Source: Bacteriovoracaceae bacterium UBA4096 (lineage in GTDB: Bacteria > Bdellovibrionota > Bacteriovoracia > Bacteriovoracales > Bacteriovoracaceae). Taken from it: a stretch of 64,000 nt of DNA. Every line of letters begins with the position of its first letter. Position 1 is the first letter of the stretch. The notes below the pieces were generated by a model, which saw only the letters and a program-made list of their open reading frames with translations, was not told where the DNA came from and did not search any database. Where the stretch lies: the NCBI GenBank assembly GCA_002381945.1, contig DFXY01000004.1:25626-89625 (forward strand), read 5' to 3'. A program made the position numbers and the translations under genes. This document shows positions 36,008 to 44,611 of the stretch, piece by piece.

Positions 36008-36068
36008 AATCATCAGCGGTCGTTTTAGCGACACTTACGGCGGTTATAAGGTGGGAATCCATCACCTG
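36001..36068 (-). promoter_or_regulatory. Fluoride riboswitch (crcB motif)
   Basis: Read on the minus strand, the aptamer begins AGGTGATGGATTCCCACC, giving the characteristic first hairpin. It continues with an AACCGCC-type junction, a GTCG/CGAC second stem, and the conserved 3' GCTGATGATTCCTAC. This order and the conserved segments match the fluoride-responsive crcB motif. It lies directly upstream of a CLC-F gene and ppa, exactly the genes this class controls. Confidence 0.93.
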
Positions 36069-36085
36069 TTTCTATTATAAAATCT

Positions 36086-36107
36086 GGCAGGACGATTAAA
36101 TCCTGCC
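36086..36107 (-). terminator. Terminator after hpf
   Basis: On the minus strand GGCAGGA and TCCTGCC form a 7-bp stem with an 8-nt loop, followed by AGATTTTAT. It sits 7 bp past the hpf stop and separates it from the riboswitch. Confidence 0.8.
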
Positions 36108-36113
36108 GACTAT

Positions 36114-36479
36114 TTATTCTTCATCATCAATAATGACTTCTTCAACTAGAAGATCTTTGGCGCTAGTACGATCAGTTAATCTTCCAACCATTGTATCAAG
36201 GGAGCGCAAGAGTTTGTCTGAAGCACCTTCAATTGCCTGATGGATGGTATCAGCATTATGACTGACAACAACTGGCTGGTGGTTAGCAATACGAGCTTCT
36301 AATAGGCAACGCTTGTCATTGGAAGAGGTCTTGCCGCCGTTTTCGTCAGATAAGTGAACTTCAATTCGAGTGATAGCATTTTTGAATCTTTCAAAATGCT
36401 CAGATAAGCTGCTATCAATGTAGCTATTTAGTTCTGAGCTTCCTTCAATATTGTGGTCTGTATTTACCTGAATGTTCAT
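36114..36479 (-). CDS. hpf: Short ribosome hibernation-promoting factor
   Basis: A 121-residue protein of the HPF/YfiA (ribosomal S30AE) family with the beta-alpha-beta-beta-beta-alpha pattern: ITRIEVHLSDENGG near 40, CLLEARI near 63, and a helix ending KLLRSL. It binds the 30S A/P site and promotes 70S or 100S hibernation in starved cells. It lacks the C-terminal dimerisation domain of long HPF; the tail is acidic (VIIDDEE). It is monocistronic with its own terminator. Context links it to the stress genes around it. Confidence 0.88.
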   Translation of the reverse strand: MNIQVNTDHNIEGSSELNSYIDSSLSEHFERFKNAITRIEVHLSDENGGKTSSNDKRCLLEARIANHQPVVVSHNADTIHQAIEGASDKLLRSLDTMVGRLTDRTSAKDLLVEEVIIDDEE

Positions 36480-36616
36480 TTCAATCCCCTAAAATATGTA
36501 TTTTTAGAATTCTACGATAATATCCTAACCGATTTACCAGCTATTTTGCTCCTTTAATCAAAAAAATCTCTAATATTTGTCATGTTTCCGTATCTTTTTT
36601 AACTTACAATGGATTT

Positions 36617-37228
36617 ATGAGTTTTTTAGTGGTTTTTAATGGTCAATTCTCTCCCCTGGTTCACCCTACATCCTCCGCTGTCAGGACAGGAATCCCTCCG
36701 GTTAATTCGCTTAGCAAACTTAACGAAGTAGATGAATTTAAAGAACTGCTGGAGGAGGTCAAACAAAATGAGGGATTAAAGAAATCTTATCAAAAGCTGG
36801 AGGTCTACAAACAGGCCACAAAGACTTTTGAAGAGCAACGTAAACGCCACCATGCCAAAGATATCATGACCTATCCAGTAATAGTCATCTCCCAAAATTC
36901 TTCGGTTTTTGAAGCGCAGACACTACTCAATAAGTATAGGTTTCGTCATTTGCCAGTAGTTGATGATAAGGGAATGATTGTTGGGATGATATCAGATCGA
37001 GAACTGGCAGGAAAATTTGAAAACAAATCCTGTAAAGACATTATGACCAATAAAATTATTGTGTGTGAAGAGCACGCAAGTGTGAATGAAATAGCTATTA
37101 TTCTTCTGAAAGAAAGAATAAACGCTCTTCCCATTATTAACCACAAACGAGAATTAACCGGGATTATTACTCTGAGTAATATCTTACAATTTGTGATCGC
37201 ATCGACGGCCTTCCTGGGGAAAGCCTAA
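36617..37228 (+). CDS. Protein with paired CBS domains
   Basis: A 203-residue protein with an N-terminal variable region (1-72) and two CBS domains (about 75-135 and 140-198), each starting with a DIMT-type motif (AKDIMTYPVIV and CKDIMTNKIIV). CBS pairs bind adenine nucleotides and regulate enzymes or transporters. No output domain is present, as in mycobacterial hypoxic-response protein 1 (Rv2626c). The function here is unknown. It is transcribed divergently from hpf. Confidence 0.88.
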   Translation: MSFLVVFNGQFSPLVHPTSSAVRTGIPPVNSLSKLNEVDEFKELLEEVKQNEGLKKSYQKLEVYKQATKTFEEQRKRHHAKDIMTYPVIVISQNSSVFEAQTLLNKYRFRHLPVVDDKGMIVGMISDRELAGKFENKSCKDIMTNKIIVCEEHASVNEIAIILLKERINALPIINHKRELTGIITLSNILQFVIASTAFLGKA

Positions 37229-37340
37229 AAAATATACCGAATAATAATTCCTAAAGCTGTACATGTCCCTAATCTAAAACCGGGTACTCAAAATCCAATG
37301 GCATGCTAAAACAGGATAAACCATCTCATCTTTATTGGCA

Positions 37341-38579
37341 TTATTTAAGTCCTATCAAATAGAGAGCTTCCGTCTTGGCGATTTGATAATCTCTTTTTAC
37401 TTCAGCAAATTTAGTCTTTGCCTCAATCCAACGTTGATTTGCCTGGAGTACATCCGGGGAGTTTTTTATTCCTTTAGAATATTCACTCATAATACCCTCA
37501 CGGTATTCTGACATAAGCTTAACACTCTCCTCCGCGCCATGAATGAGTTTATGAGCAAGTTCTAATTTTCTGGTGGCATTCCCTGTCTCATTTTCTAGCA
37601 TCAAAGATTGTTTTCGTAAGAGATGTTCTCGTGATCTTGCCTGGGCCGCACTGGCCGCAGATTGAGCGATACCTTCGCCTCCATCAAAAAGAGGAAGAGT
37701 AAACTTAAAACCAAATGTCACATCATTTCGTTGCCCAACTTCACTGTACTCCCTTTCTTTCTGGGTAAAACGAAGGGCGTAACCATAAAGATCCAGTTTG
37801 GGTGCCCACCATCTGGAAGCCGTTTTATTTTCAATACGAGCAATCTCGGAATTAAGAAATGCTTTTTTCAAAAGAATGGAATTTGAGAAATCTGTTGTAG
37901 ATTCAAAAAGTGGTCCGTGTTCAGGATGAATATTTTCGGAGACAACTCGGATTGCTTCATCTGGATGAAGACCAAGCAAGACAGAAATCAATCTTGAAAC
38001 GACTCCCTGTTCATACCTTAGGGTCTCATATTCCTGTTCCAGAGCAACTTTTTGTTGCTTGAAATCGATAAGATCAGTTTTTGTTGAAAGACCTGCATTA
38101 ATTCTTTTCCGGGCCCCCGAGAAGTTCTTCTCATTCATTCTTAAAGCTTCTTCCAGAATAAGCTGGATCTCCTTTAAAAACGCATACTGAGCTAATGCCT
38201 GTCTTCCTTCAGATAATACTTTTGCCTTGGTAATGGTTGCATCAACCAATGCCAGATGGGCCTCTTTGTTTCTTCGCTCATTTTCCAGGGCATCTCGTCC
38301 GGAATTAAAAACATTTACTTCCGCCTCAATACCGCCAAAAGGCTGATTTAATGAATGATAAGGACCGGTCGTGAATCTCTCTCTTCCATAGGTCAGATTT
38401 ATCTTAGGAAGAAAGGATCTAGAAAGTGATCCTTTCAACTTTTCACTGCTTGTTAACCGATCCATCAAACTCTGAAGTTCAGGAGTCGATTCAATCCTGG
38501 CCCTTAAGTAATCCTCATCCACCTGGATGGAAGCTGAGGCAACAAAGGAAAAAATAAACGTAAAAATCAAGAGGCCCAT
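37341..38579 (-). CDS. TolC/CzcC-family outer-membrane efflux protein
   Basis: A 412-residue outer-membrane factor with a signal peptide and the two long TolC-like coiled-coil repeats, rich in Ala, Leu, Glu and Arg (for example KRINAGLSTKTDLIDFKQQ near 160 and YSKGIKNSPDVLQANQRW near 370). It would form the outer-membrane exit duct of the RND pump encoded upstream at 39034-42186. It starts 8 bp after the small exported protein gene, so the three share a transcript. No lipobox is seen. Confidence 0.88.
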   Translation of the reverse strand: MGLLIFTFIFSFVASASIQVDEDYLRARIESTPELQSLMDRLTSSEKLKGSLSRSFLPKINLTYGRERFTTGPYHSLNQPFGGIEAEVNVFNSGRDALENERRNKEAHLALVDATITKAKVLSEGRQALAQYAFLKEIQLILEEALRMNEKNFSGARKRINAGLSTKTDLIDFKQQKVALEQEYETLRYEQGVVSRLISVLLGLHPDEAIRVVSENIHPEHGPLFESTTDFSNSILLKKAFLNSEIARIENKTASRWWAPKLDLYGYALRFTQKEREYSEVGQRNDVTFGFKFTLPLFDGGEGIAQSAASAAQARSREHLLRKQSLMLENETGNATRKLELAHKLIHGAEESVKLMSEYREGIMSEYSKGIKNSPDVLQANQRWIEAKTKFAEVKRDYQIAKTEALYLIGLK

Positions 38580-38587
38580 AGTTCCAC

Positions 38588-39034
38588 CTAGTCTAAATTT
38601 GAGAAGCCAACAAAGAGGTCTTGCTTGCCTTTCTTAAGAAAAAAATCAATGTTAAAAGGTTTATACTCAACCTTAGGTAGTTCACCGGTAAAGTGATTGC
38701 CATTTTTTTTGAGCTTAAATTCACCTACGTAAGTAAATTTCCCCTTCTTTTTAACTTCCAGTTTAGCGGACACTTCAGGAGAGAATTCTTTTAAATCCAC
38801 TACATTCATCTTTTCATCAAAGATATACATACTTAATTTTCCGGAAGCCGCCCTGACTAGTTCGGCCTTATAGAGGAACTTTGCTTTATTCCCCTTACCG
38901 GCTTCCGTTTTTTCAACAATTGGTGACATGACACCACCAAACTTTCCGCCTTCTTCAACATCACCATGTCCGCCTTCATGGGCCGACAAAGAAAAAGCTA
39001 AAATCATGAGAAAACATAAACTTAATACTTTCAT
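38588..39034 (-). CDS. Small exported His-containing protein of the RND operon
   Basis: A 148-residue protein with a signal peptide ending SLSA and a mature start HEGGHGDVEEGG, a likely metal-binding N-terminus. The rest is beta-rich and lacks the coiled coil and barrel-sandwich domains of an RND adaptor. It occupies the place where the adaptor gene would be, between the RND pump gene (1-bp overlap, TAATG) and the TolC gene. It could be a periplasmic metallochaperone or a reduced adaptor-like protein. No family is recognised. Confidence 0.75.
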   Translation of the reverse strand: MKVLSLCFLMILAFSLSAHEGGHGDVEEGGKFGGVMSPIVEKTEAGKGNKAKFLYKAELVRAASGKLSMYIFDEKMNVVDLKEFSPEVSAKLEVKKKGKFTYVGEFKLKKNGNHFTGELPKVEYKPFNIDFFLKKGKQDLFVGFSNLD

Positions 39035-42000
39035 TAAAACTCCTCAGTTTTAAGTCGTTGATATTTTTCAATGGCCTTTTGAGAAGCCTTTTCTCCAAAA
39101 AGCCAAAACAAAACGGGTGTAACAATAAGATCAAGAAGAGTAGAAGTTAGAAGTCCTCCCACAATGACCACGGCAACAGGATGAAGAATTTCTTTACCTG
39201 GTTCTCCTTTGGCAAATAACAATGGAGTGAGTGCAAGGACAGCTGTTAATGCCGTCATCAAAACAGGAACAAGTCTTTCCAATGTCCCTCTAATGATCAT
39301 GTTCTTTCCAAATTTCTCTTTTTCCTCAATCATGAGATGAAGATAATGAGAGATCATCATAATCCCATTTCGAGAGGCAATCCCACATAGGGTGACGAAC
39401 GCAATTAAGGAGGCCAGTGAGAATGATCTTGAAGTGAGATATATAGCGGCGACACTACCAATCAGGGCCAGCGGAATATTCAGCATAATCTGAATTGCCA
39501 AGACAGCTGAATTAAAATGGAAAAAAAGAACCAGAAAGACCAAGGTAAAAGATAACAGACCTAGCCAGATCATTTGTTGAGACGATCTGAGTTGCCCTTC
39601 AAATTGACCACCCACTTCCATATGGTAGCCTTCCGGCCAGTCGATCTCTTCAATTGTGTTTTTGATTCTTGCCACCAGTTCATTTAAGTCAGCGCCTTCT
39701 GAATTGGCAGAAACAACCAGTCGACGTTGAAGTCCTTCCCGATTGATCATATTGGGTCCATTGCCTTTATAGACATTGGCCAAATCTTTCACTTTGACGT
39801 GGTCTCCGGTAGGTAGAAGTTTTAAACTGATATTTTCAATCGCTTCGGGATCAGAGCGGGATTCTTCATCCAGCCTTAAAAGTACTCCGTGGATCTGCTG
39901 GCCTTCCACCATTTGTCCAACATCGTGTCCATTAAGAAGTGCTTCCAAATCCTGGGCCATGGTTCCAGCACTCATACGGGCCCGCTTCACTTCTTCTTTA
40001 TCAATAAATATTTTAAGCTGAGGAATTTGAACTAACGGTTCAACTTGTAAATCCTTAAGTCCCGGGATGTCTTTAATCCGCTGAAAAATCTCTCCACCAA
40101 TTCTTCGTAATTCTACGATATCAGGGCCAAATACCTTTAAAGCGATCTGAGATCTTACGCCAGAGAGCATATGATCCAGCCGATGGGAAATAGGTTGACC
40201 TAAATTAACATAAACTTCCGGCCAGGTTTCTTTGATCTTATTCCTGATATGAGCGAAAACTTCCTCTTTACTCCGTTCACTCTTTCTCAGATCAACTTCT
40301 ATTTCATTCCAGTTTACACCTTCGGCATGTTCATCCATTTCTGCTCGCCCTACTCTTCGAGTAGTTGATTTCACTTCAGGAATAGTGAGTAATGCTTTTT
40401 CAACTTCCATTCCCTTTTTATTGGAGGTCTCCAGGGATATCCCGGGAGTTGCCTGAAGGCCAAGAGTTGCTGAACCTTCATTGAAGGTAGGTAAAAAGTC
40501 CCTTCCCATATAAGGTATGGAGAAAAGAGTTAAAGCAAATACAACTGAAACTATAACGAGAATAGCTTTTGAGTTTGCCAAAGATTTTTCTATGATCTTA
40601 CTGGCATTTTTTTTCAGGATTTTGACAAAAAACCCGTCGCTTTCGGTTTTAAGTAGATTGGTTTTTCTACCCAGAAGATAGTAACAAAGGACTGGGGTAA
40701 CTGTGAGAGAGACAAAAAGAGATGCCAGAATAGAGATGATATAGGCCTCTCCCATTGGGGAAAAAAGCTTTCCTTCTAAACCACTCAAGGCGAATAGTGG
40801 AATAAAAACCAGAACAATGATAAAAGTTGAAAATACAATTGAGTTTCTTATCTCTTTTGAGGCTTCATAGATCACTTTAAGGACAGGCCTTGGCCTTTCT
40901 AATAATCGGTTCTCATTCAATCTCCTATAGACATTTTCAACATCCACGATTGCATCATCTACGAGTTCACCGATTGCAACAGCTAACCCTCCCAGGGTCA
41001 TGGTGTTAACTCCAATGCCGAAATAATTAAAAATAATTGCCGTAATCACCAAAGATAATGGAATGGCAGTCAATGTGATAAAAGTAGTTCTCCAGTTAAG
41101 AAGAAACAACATAAGAACAATCGCCACCATGATTGTACCGTCGCGCAAGGCTTCACCCACATTTCCGACAGCATTCTCAATGAAGTGCGATTGTTTGAAT
41201 AAATCAGATTTTAGTTCCACGCCTGCAGGCAGGGAGAGAGCAACTTTTTTCAGTTCACTTTCAACTGTTTTAGTTAAAGAGACGGTCTCTGCAGTCGGTT
41301 GCTTTTGAATCGTCATCACCACCGCTGGCTCACCATTGATGGAACCGTTACCTCTTTTAAAATGAGCACCCAATTTAACTTCAGCAATTTCCTTAACACT
41401 GACAGGATTTCCCAAATGAGTCCCAACATATGATTCTTCAATATGTTCGATAGTCTCAATTCTCCCTAAAGTTCGGATGAGGTATTCTTTTTCTCCGATG
41501 TCTATAAAACCGCCTGAAGTGTTCAGACCGATTTCGGACAGTGAGTGTTTTAAATCCTCAACAGTCAGACCCTTGGATTGCAATTTCTCCGCAGACACTA
41601 AGATCTGATATTGCTTGAGATCTCCTCCAATCGTAACAATTTGACTGACTCCCGGTATGGCCAGCAGTCGGGGTTTTACCGTCCATTCTGCCAATGTTCT
41701 TAGTTCCATTGGACTTACTTTGCCTGAAGGAGAAGTCAAGGCCACAAACATGATTTCACCCATAATGGATGAACTAGGAGTCATAATAGGTGAAATATCA
41801 GGAGGCAGTTTTTCTTTTGCTAGCTCAAGCCTCTCAGCAACAATCTGGCGATTCTTAAAAACATCTGTGCCCCAATCAAACTCAGCGTGCACAATAGAAA
41901 TTCCTGCCCCACTTGATGAACGAAGCCGCAAAAGACCCGGCAACCCATTTAACACATACTCAATTGGTAAAGTCACTTGAACTTCAGTTTCTTCCGGAGC

Positions 42001-42186
42001 AAATCCCCGGGCCTCAGTCATAATAGTAACAATAGGACGGTTAAGATCAGGAAAAACATCAACTGGAAGATGTATCGCCTGCCATGTTCCAATAATCATC
42101 AAAATTAATGCCGCTGTCAGCACGGCAAGCCTTTGGCGCAAGGCCAATTTAATAATAGAATTCAGCACTTTTAGTAGTCCTTTCAA
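39034..42186 (-). CDS. Heavy-metal RND efflux pump (HME family)
   Basis: A 1050-residue inner-membrane RND transporter with 12 helices, two large periplasmic loops, and the RND helix-4 motif VAIGELVDDAIVDVENVYRRL near residue 410. Helix 4 has the double Asp expected for proton relay. The periplasmic segments FNEGSATLGL and HMLSGVRSQI follow CzcA-like HME pumps rather than copper pumps, and the Met triad of CusA is not complete. The metal is therefore uncertain. It is followed by a small exported protein and a TolC protein, with no periplasmic adaptor. Confidence 0.93.
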   Translation of the reverse strand: MKGLLKVLNSIIKLALRQRLAVLTAALILMIIGTWQAIHLPVDVFPDLNRPIVTIMTEARGFAPEETEVQVTLPIEYVLNGLPGLLRLRSSSGAGISIVHAEFDWGTDVFKNRQIVAERLELAKEKLPPDISPIMTPSSSIMGEIMFVALTSPSGKVSPMELRTLAEWTVKPRLLAIPGVSQIVTIGGDLKQYQILVSAEKLQSKGLTVEDLKHSLSEIGLNTSGGFIDIGEKEYLIRTLGRIETIEHIEESYVGTHLGNPVSVKEIAEVKLGAHFKRGNGSINGEPAVVMTIQKQPTAETVSLTKTVESELKKVALSLPAGVELKSDLFKQSHFIENAVGNVGEALRDGTIMVAIVLMLFLLNWRTTFITLTAIPLSLVITAIIFNYFGIGVNTMTLGGLAVAIGELVDDAIVDVENVYRRLNENRLLERPRPVLKVIYEASKEIRNSIVFSTFIIVLVFIPLFALSGLEGKLFSPMGEAYIISILASLFVSLTVTPVLCYYLLGRKTNLLKTESDGFFVKILKKNASKIIEKSLANSKAILVIVSVVFALTLFSIPYMGRDFLPTFNEGSATLGLQATPGISLETSNKKGMEVEKALLTIPEVKSTTRRVGRAEMDEHAEGVNWNEIEVDLRKSERSKEEVFAHIRNKIKETWPEVYVNLGQPISHRLDHMLSGVRSQIALKVFGPDIVELRRIGGEIFQRIKDIPGLKDLQVEPLVQIPQLKIFIDKEEVKRARMSAGTMAQDLEALLNGHDVGQMVEGQQIHGVLLRLDEESRSDPEAIENISLKLLPTGDHVKVKDLANVYKGNGPNMINREGLQRRLVVSANSEGADLNELVARIKNTIEEIDWPEGYHMEVGGQFEGQLRSSQQMIWLGLLSFTLVFLVLFFHFNSAVLAIQIMLNIPLALIGSVAAIYLTSRSFSLASLIAFVTLCGIASRNGIMMISHYLHLMIEEKEKFGKNMIIRGTLERLVPVLMTALTAVLALTPLLFAKGEPGKEILHPVAVVIVGGLLTSTLLDLIVTPVLFWLFGEKASQKAIEKYQRLKTEEF

Positions 42187-42215
42187 TTTATATTAAATGC
42201 GAGAAAAGAAAGTAT

Positions 42216-42530
42216 TTAGGCTATGGGCGGGCGGTAAAGAACTTGAGGCACTGATCGCGTGAATTGAACCGTAGCAACGAATTGAACAACAAACGACGGA
42301 GTAATGTTCATCATACTAAAAATGGGCACTGAAAGAGCAGCAAAATGGCACTGACTACAGGTATGAGAACAATGATTAGCAGTGGCATCATCATTCTTCT
42401 CAGTAGGTCCCGAAGTATGCTCTTCAGAAAAATGACTACTCATGTCGTCTTCACAAAAGCATCCTGTCTCAGCTACTGAGGCAGAAATAAAGGAAGTGAG
42501 CATTAAAATCATTAATAGAAGTAACTTCAC
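42216..42530 (-). CDS. Small exported Cys/His-rich protein (DUF2946-like)
   Basis: A 104-residue protein with a signal peptide (about 1-20), a His-rich segment, the clustered cysteines CSHTCSQC near residue 60, and a C-terminal YRPPIA. Small proteins with a Cys cluster and a C-terminal PP motif (DUF2946-like) are common next to metal efflux genes. It lies 29 bp upstream of the RND pump gene on the same strand, probably as the first gene of that operon. Binding of a soft metal in the periplasm is likely but not proven. Confidence 0.7.
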   Translation of the reverse strand: MKLLLLMILMLTSFISASVAETGCFCEDDMSSHFSEEHTSGPTEKNDDATANHCSHTCSQCHFAALSVPIFSMMNITPSFVVQFVATVQFTRSVPQVLYRPPIA

Positions 42531-42567
42531 GCTCTCATTCTAGGAGGAAAAAGATCGAAAATCAATT

Positions 42568-43296
42568 TCAATTCTTTACTGAATTGTCCAAAGCAGCTTT
42601 TTCCAGTTTAATCACATAAGATTGAATCGCTAACTCGCTTAAAAATCTTTGATGTGGCTTATGCAAAGACGACAATTTAATCTTCCATACTTCTACGTTT
42701 TGAGCTTCTGATTGAGAGCTAATAACATCTATTTTGTGTCCCCAATCTCTTACAATCTCTCCAATAATAATAGTGCCTTTACCGTCTAATGAATCCACAT
42801 GAATAAAATAATCTGTCCAAACACTTGCATGGAGATTCCTCTTATCCATGAAAGAATGGACCCAAAGAAGTACATAAATCATGAAGGTTATACTTAAACC
42901 GAAAGTAAAAAAACCTAGTCCAAAAACCAAACCAACCGCGGCCGTTGCCCAGATGCCTGCAGCAGTAGTTAAACCACTTATAATACGGCCAGAACGAAAA
43001 ACTGCCCCTGCTCCTAAAAAACCCACCCCGCTCACAATTTGTGCTGGTATTCGGGCGCCATCAATAAATATATGCTGATTCATCACCAATCGAGCTGTTA
43101 GAGTAAAAACACAGGAGCCTAGTGCCACCATTGCAAATGTTCTCAGACCTGCCGCCTTTTGGGCTTTTTCACGTTCCTTACCTACAACTGTTCCTGCAAA
43201 AATTGCTCCTAAACAGCATAAGAAGTAAGAATAAATGGGAGGCATGTAATCAAAAAGGTTAAAAAGAAAAATGTCATTCAATAATTCATTACTCAT
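42568..43296 (-). CDS. MgtC/SapB family membrane protein
   Basis: A 242-residue protein with four to five helices in the N-terminal MgtC domain. It has conserved segments GKEREKAQKAAGLRTFA near 40 and SGVGFLGAGAVFR near 88, and a short cytosolic C-terminal domain. MgtC proteins modulate ATP synthase or Mg2+ homeostasis and help growth at low magnesium. It lies 37 bp upstream of the metal-efflux operon. The 40-bp gap to the upstream kinase gene has no room for a magnesium riboswitch. Confidence 0.9.
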   Translation of the reverse strand: MSNELLNDIFLFNLFDYMPPIYSYFLCCLGAIFAGTVVGKEREKAQKAAGLRTFAMVALGSCVFTLTARLVMNQHIFIDGARIPAQIVSGVGFLGAGAVFRSGRIISGLTTAAGIWATAAVGLVFGLGFFTFGLSITFMIYVLLWVHSFMDKRNLHASVWTDYFIHVDSLDGKGTIIIGEIVRDWGHKIDVISSQSEAQNVEVWKIKLSSLHKPHQRFLSELAIQSYVIKLEKAALDNSVKN

Positions 43297-43336
43297 CTAA
43301 ATAGAGTAAGTTGTTTGAACTGGTTATGACAAGGAG

Positions 43337-44611
43337 TCACAGATTTTTTTTCGGAAGTTTTAAAATGAAAGTGGTATTTTCTGATTCTGGCACAAGTTCG
43401 ATACTACCATGGTGACGGTCCATGATGGATTTTGAAATAGATAAACCAAGACCAGTACCTTTTCCTACCTCTTTAGTAGTGAAAAATGGGTTGAAGATTT
43501 TAGGAATAATGCTTTTATCTATTTTTTTACCGGTATTCTCAATACAAATGAAATCATTCTGAGCATCATCTGAAAAGCGGACTTCAATCCAAGGATACTC
43601 TGTTCCCTCTGTGGCGTCGTAGGCGTTATTGAGAAGATTCAACAAGACCTGGGAAAGCTGGATTTTGTCACAATAAATAGTCACATCTTGATTGGGATTA
43701 TTAATTTTTAATCTCAAATCAACGTAGTTATTCTTAAACCTCTCACTACATAAAGCAAAGACATCCTGAATAAGTTCAATAAAAAGCACTTCTTCTTTAC
43801 GAAACTCCATCGACTCTCTTGAAATGGTTCTCATCACTGTAATAATCTTTGAGATCCTGGCAACGGTTACTTCAATGGTTTCAACAGAAGTGACGATGGC
43901 CGGGATAGTGATATTATTTCGTTTCAATAATTTACTGAGCATATTGGCAGCGACATTAATAATGGCAAGTGGATTGTTGATTTCATGGGCCACACCGGCG
44001 GCCATTTCACCTAGTGATGCCAATTTTGAGGATTGAAGAATTTTTGCCTCTTGCTCTTTAATCAATTTTTCTTGTAAGTACTTTTCAGTATTGTCTTGGA
44101 TGTAGAGCACATATTGATCCTTATTTCTACAGGAGACAGAACAGGCATAATAATATTCCTGCTCATCGTTTGCCTTAAGAAAATCAAAGAAAACGACTTC
44201 AAGATTTTGGGATAACAGCTCTACTTGTTGTTTTACAATGCTAAAAAAATCCCCTCCAATGATCTCTTCGAGCTGGCAGCCTTCATGAGTATTAAAGCGC
44301 TTTTCTAAAAAAGTCGTAAATGCCCGATCGATTCTGAAATTATGATTAAAAAAGAAAATCGCACCAGGCAGTGCCTGAATAATACTGGAAAGCTTGTTTT
44401 TCTCATTTTCGAGTTCAGTCGTTAATTTTTCTAATTCAAGGGTTCGCTCTTTCACCAATGAGGCAAGGTGTACATTCTTCTCAAATAAAGCAAAAGGGCT
44501 CCGGGTGCCGACATCTCTTTCCACTCGGTCCATGAGGGCCTTATTGACCTTCAGCAGGCGTTCAATTTCTTTTTCCAGGAATTCCTTAGTCTTGGTTTCT
44601 TTTTGTGCCAA
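43337..44611 (-). CDS. Cytosolic sensor histidine kinase with PAS-like domain
   Basis: A 424-residue kinase without transmembrane segments. An N-terminal coiled coil (1-75) and a PAS-like domain (about 76-180) precede HisKA with His209 in GVAHEINNPLA. The HATPase domain shows an N box (LLNNAYDATEG), a G1-like ENTGKKI and the G2 box GKGTGLGLSISK. It overlaps the upstream FIST-domain gene by 26 bp, so the two are co-translated. FIST proteins of the NosP type sense NO through heme and control partner kinases. Signal input by FIST rather than by the PAS domain alone is likely. Confidence 0.92.
   Translation of the reverse strand: MAQKETKTKEFLEKEIERLLKVNKALMDRVERDVGTRSPFALFEKNVHLASLVKERTLELEKLTTELENEKNKLSSIIQALPGAIFFFNHNFRIDRAFTTFLEKRFNTHEGCQLEEIIGGDFFSIVKQQVELLSQNLEVVFFDFLKANDEQEYYYACSVSCRNKDQYVLYIQDNTEKYLQEKLIKEQEAKILQSSKLASLGEMAAGVAHEINNPLAIINVAANMLSKLLKRNNITIPAIVTSVETIEVTVARISKIITVMRTISRESMEFRKEEVLFIELIQDVFALCSERFKNNYVDLRLKINNPNQDVTIYCDKIQLSQVLLNLLNNAYDATEGTEYPWIEVRFSDDAQNDFICIENTGKKIDKSIIPKIFNPFFTTKEVGKGTGLGLSISKSIMDRHHGSIELVPESENTTFILKLPKKNL

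Noticed and set aside
41657..41980. 107-codon plus-strand frame inside the RND pump gene
   Set aside because: Antisense shadow without RBS or domain content.
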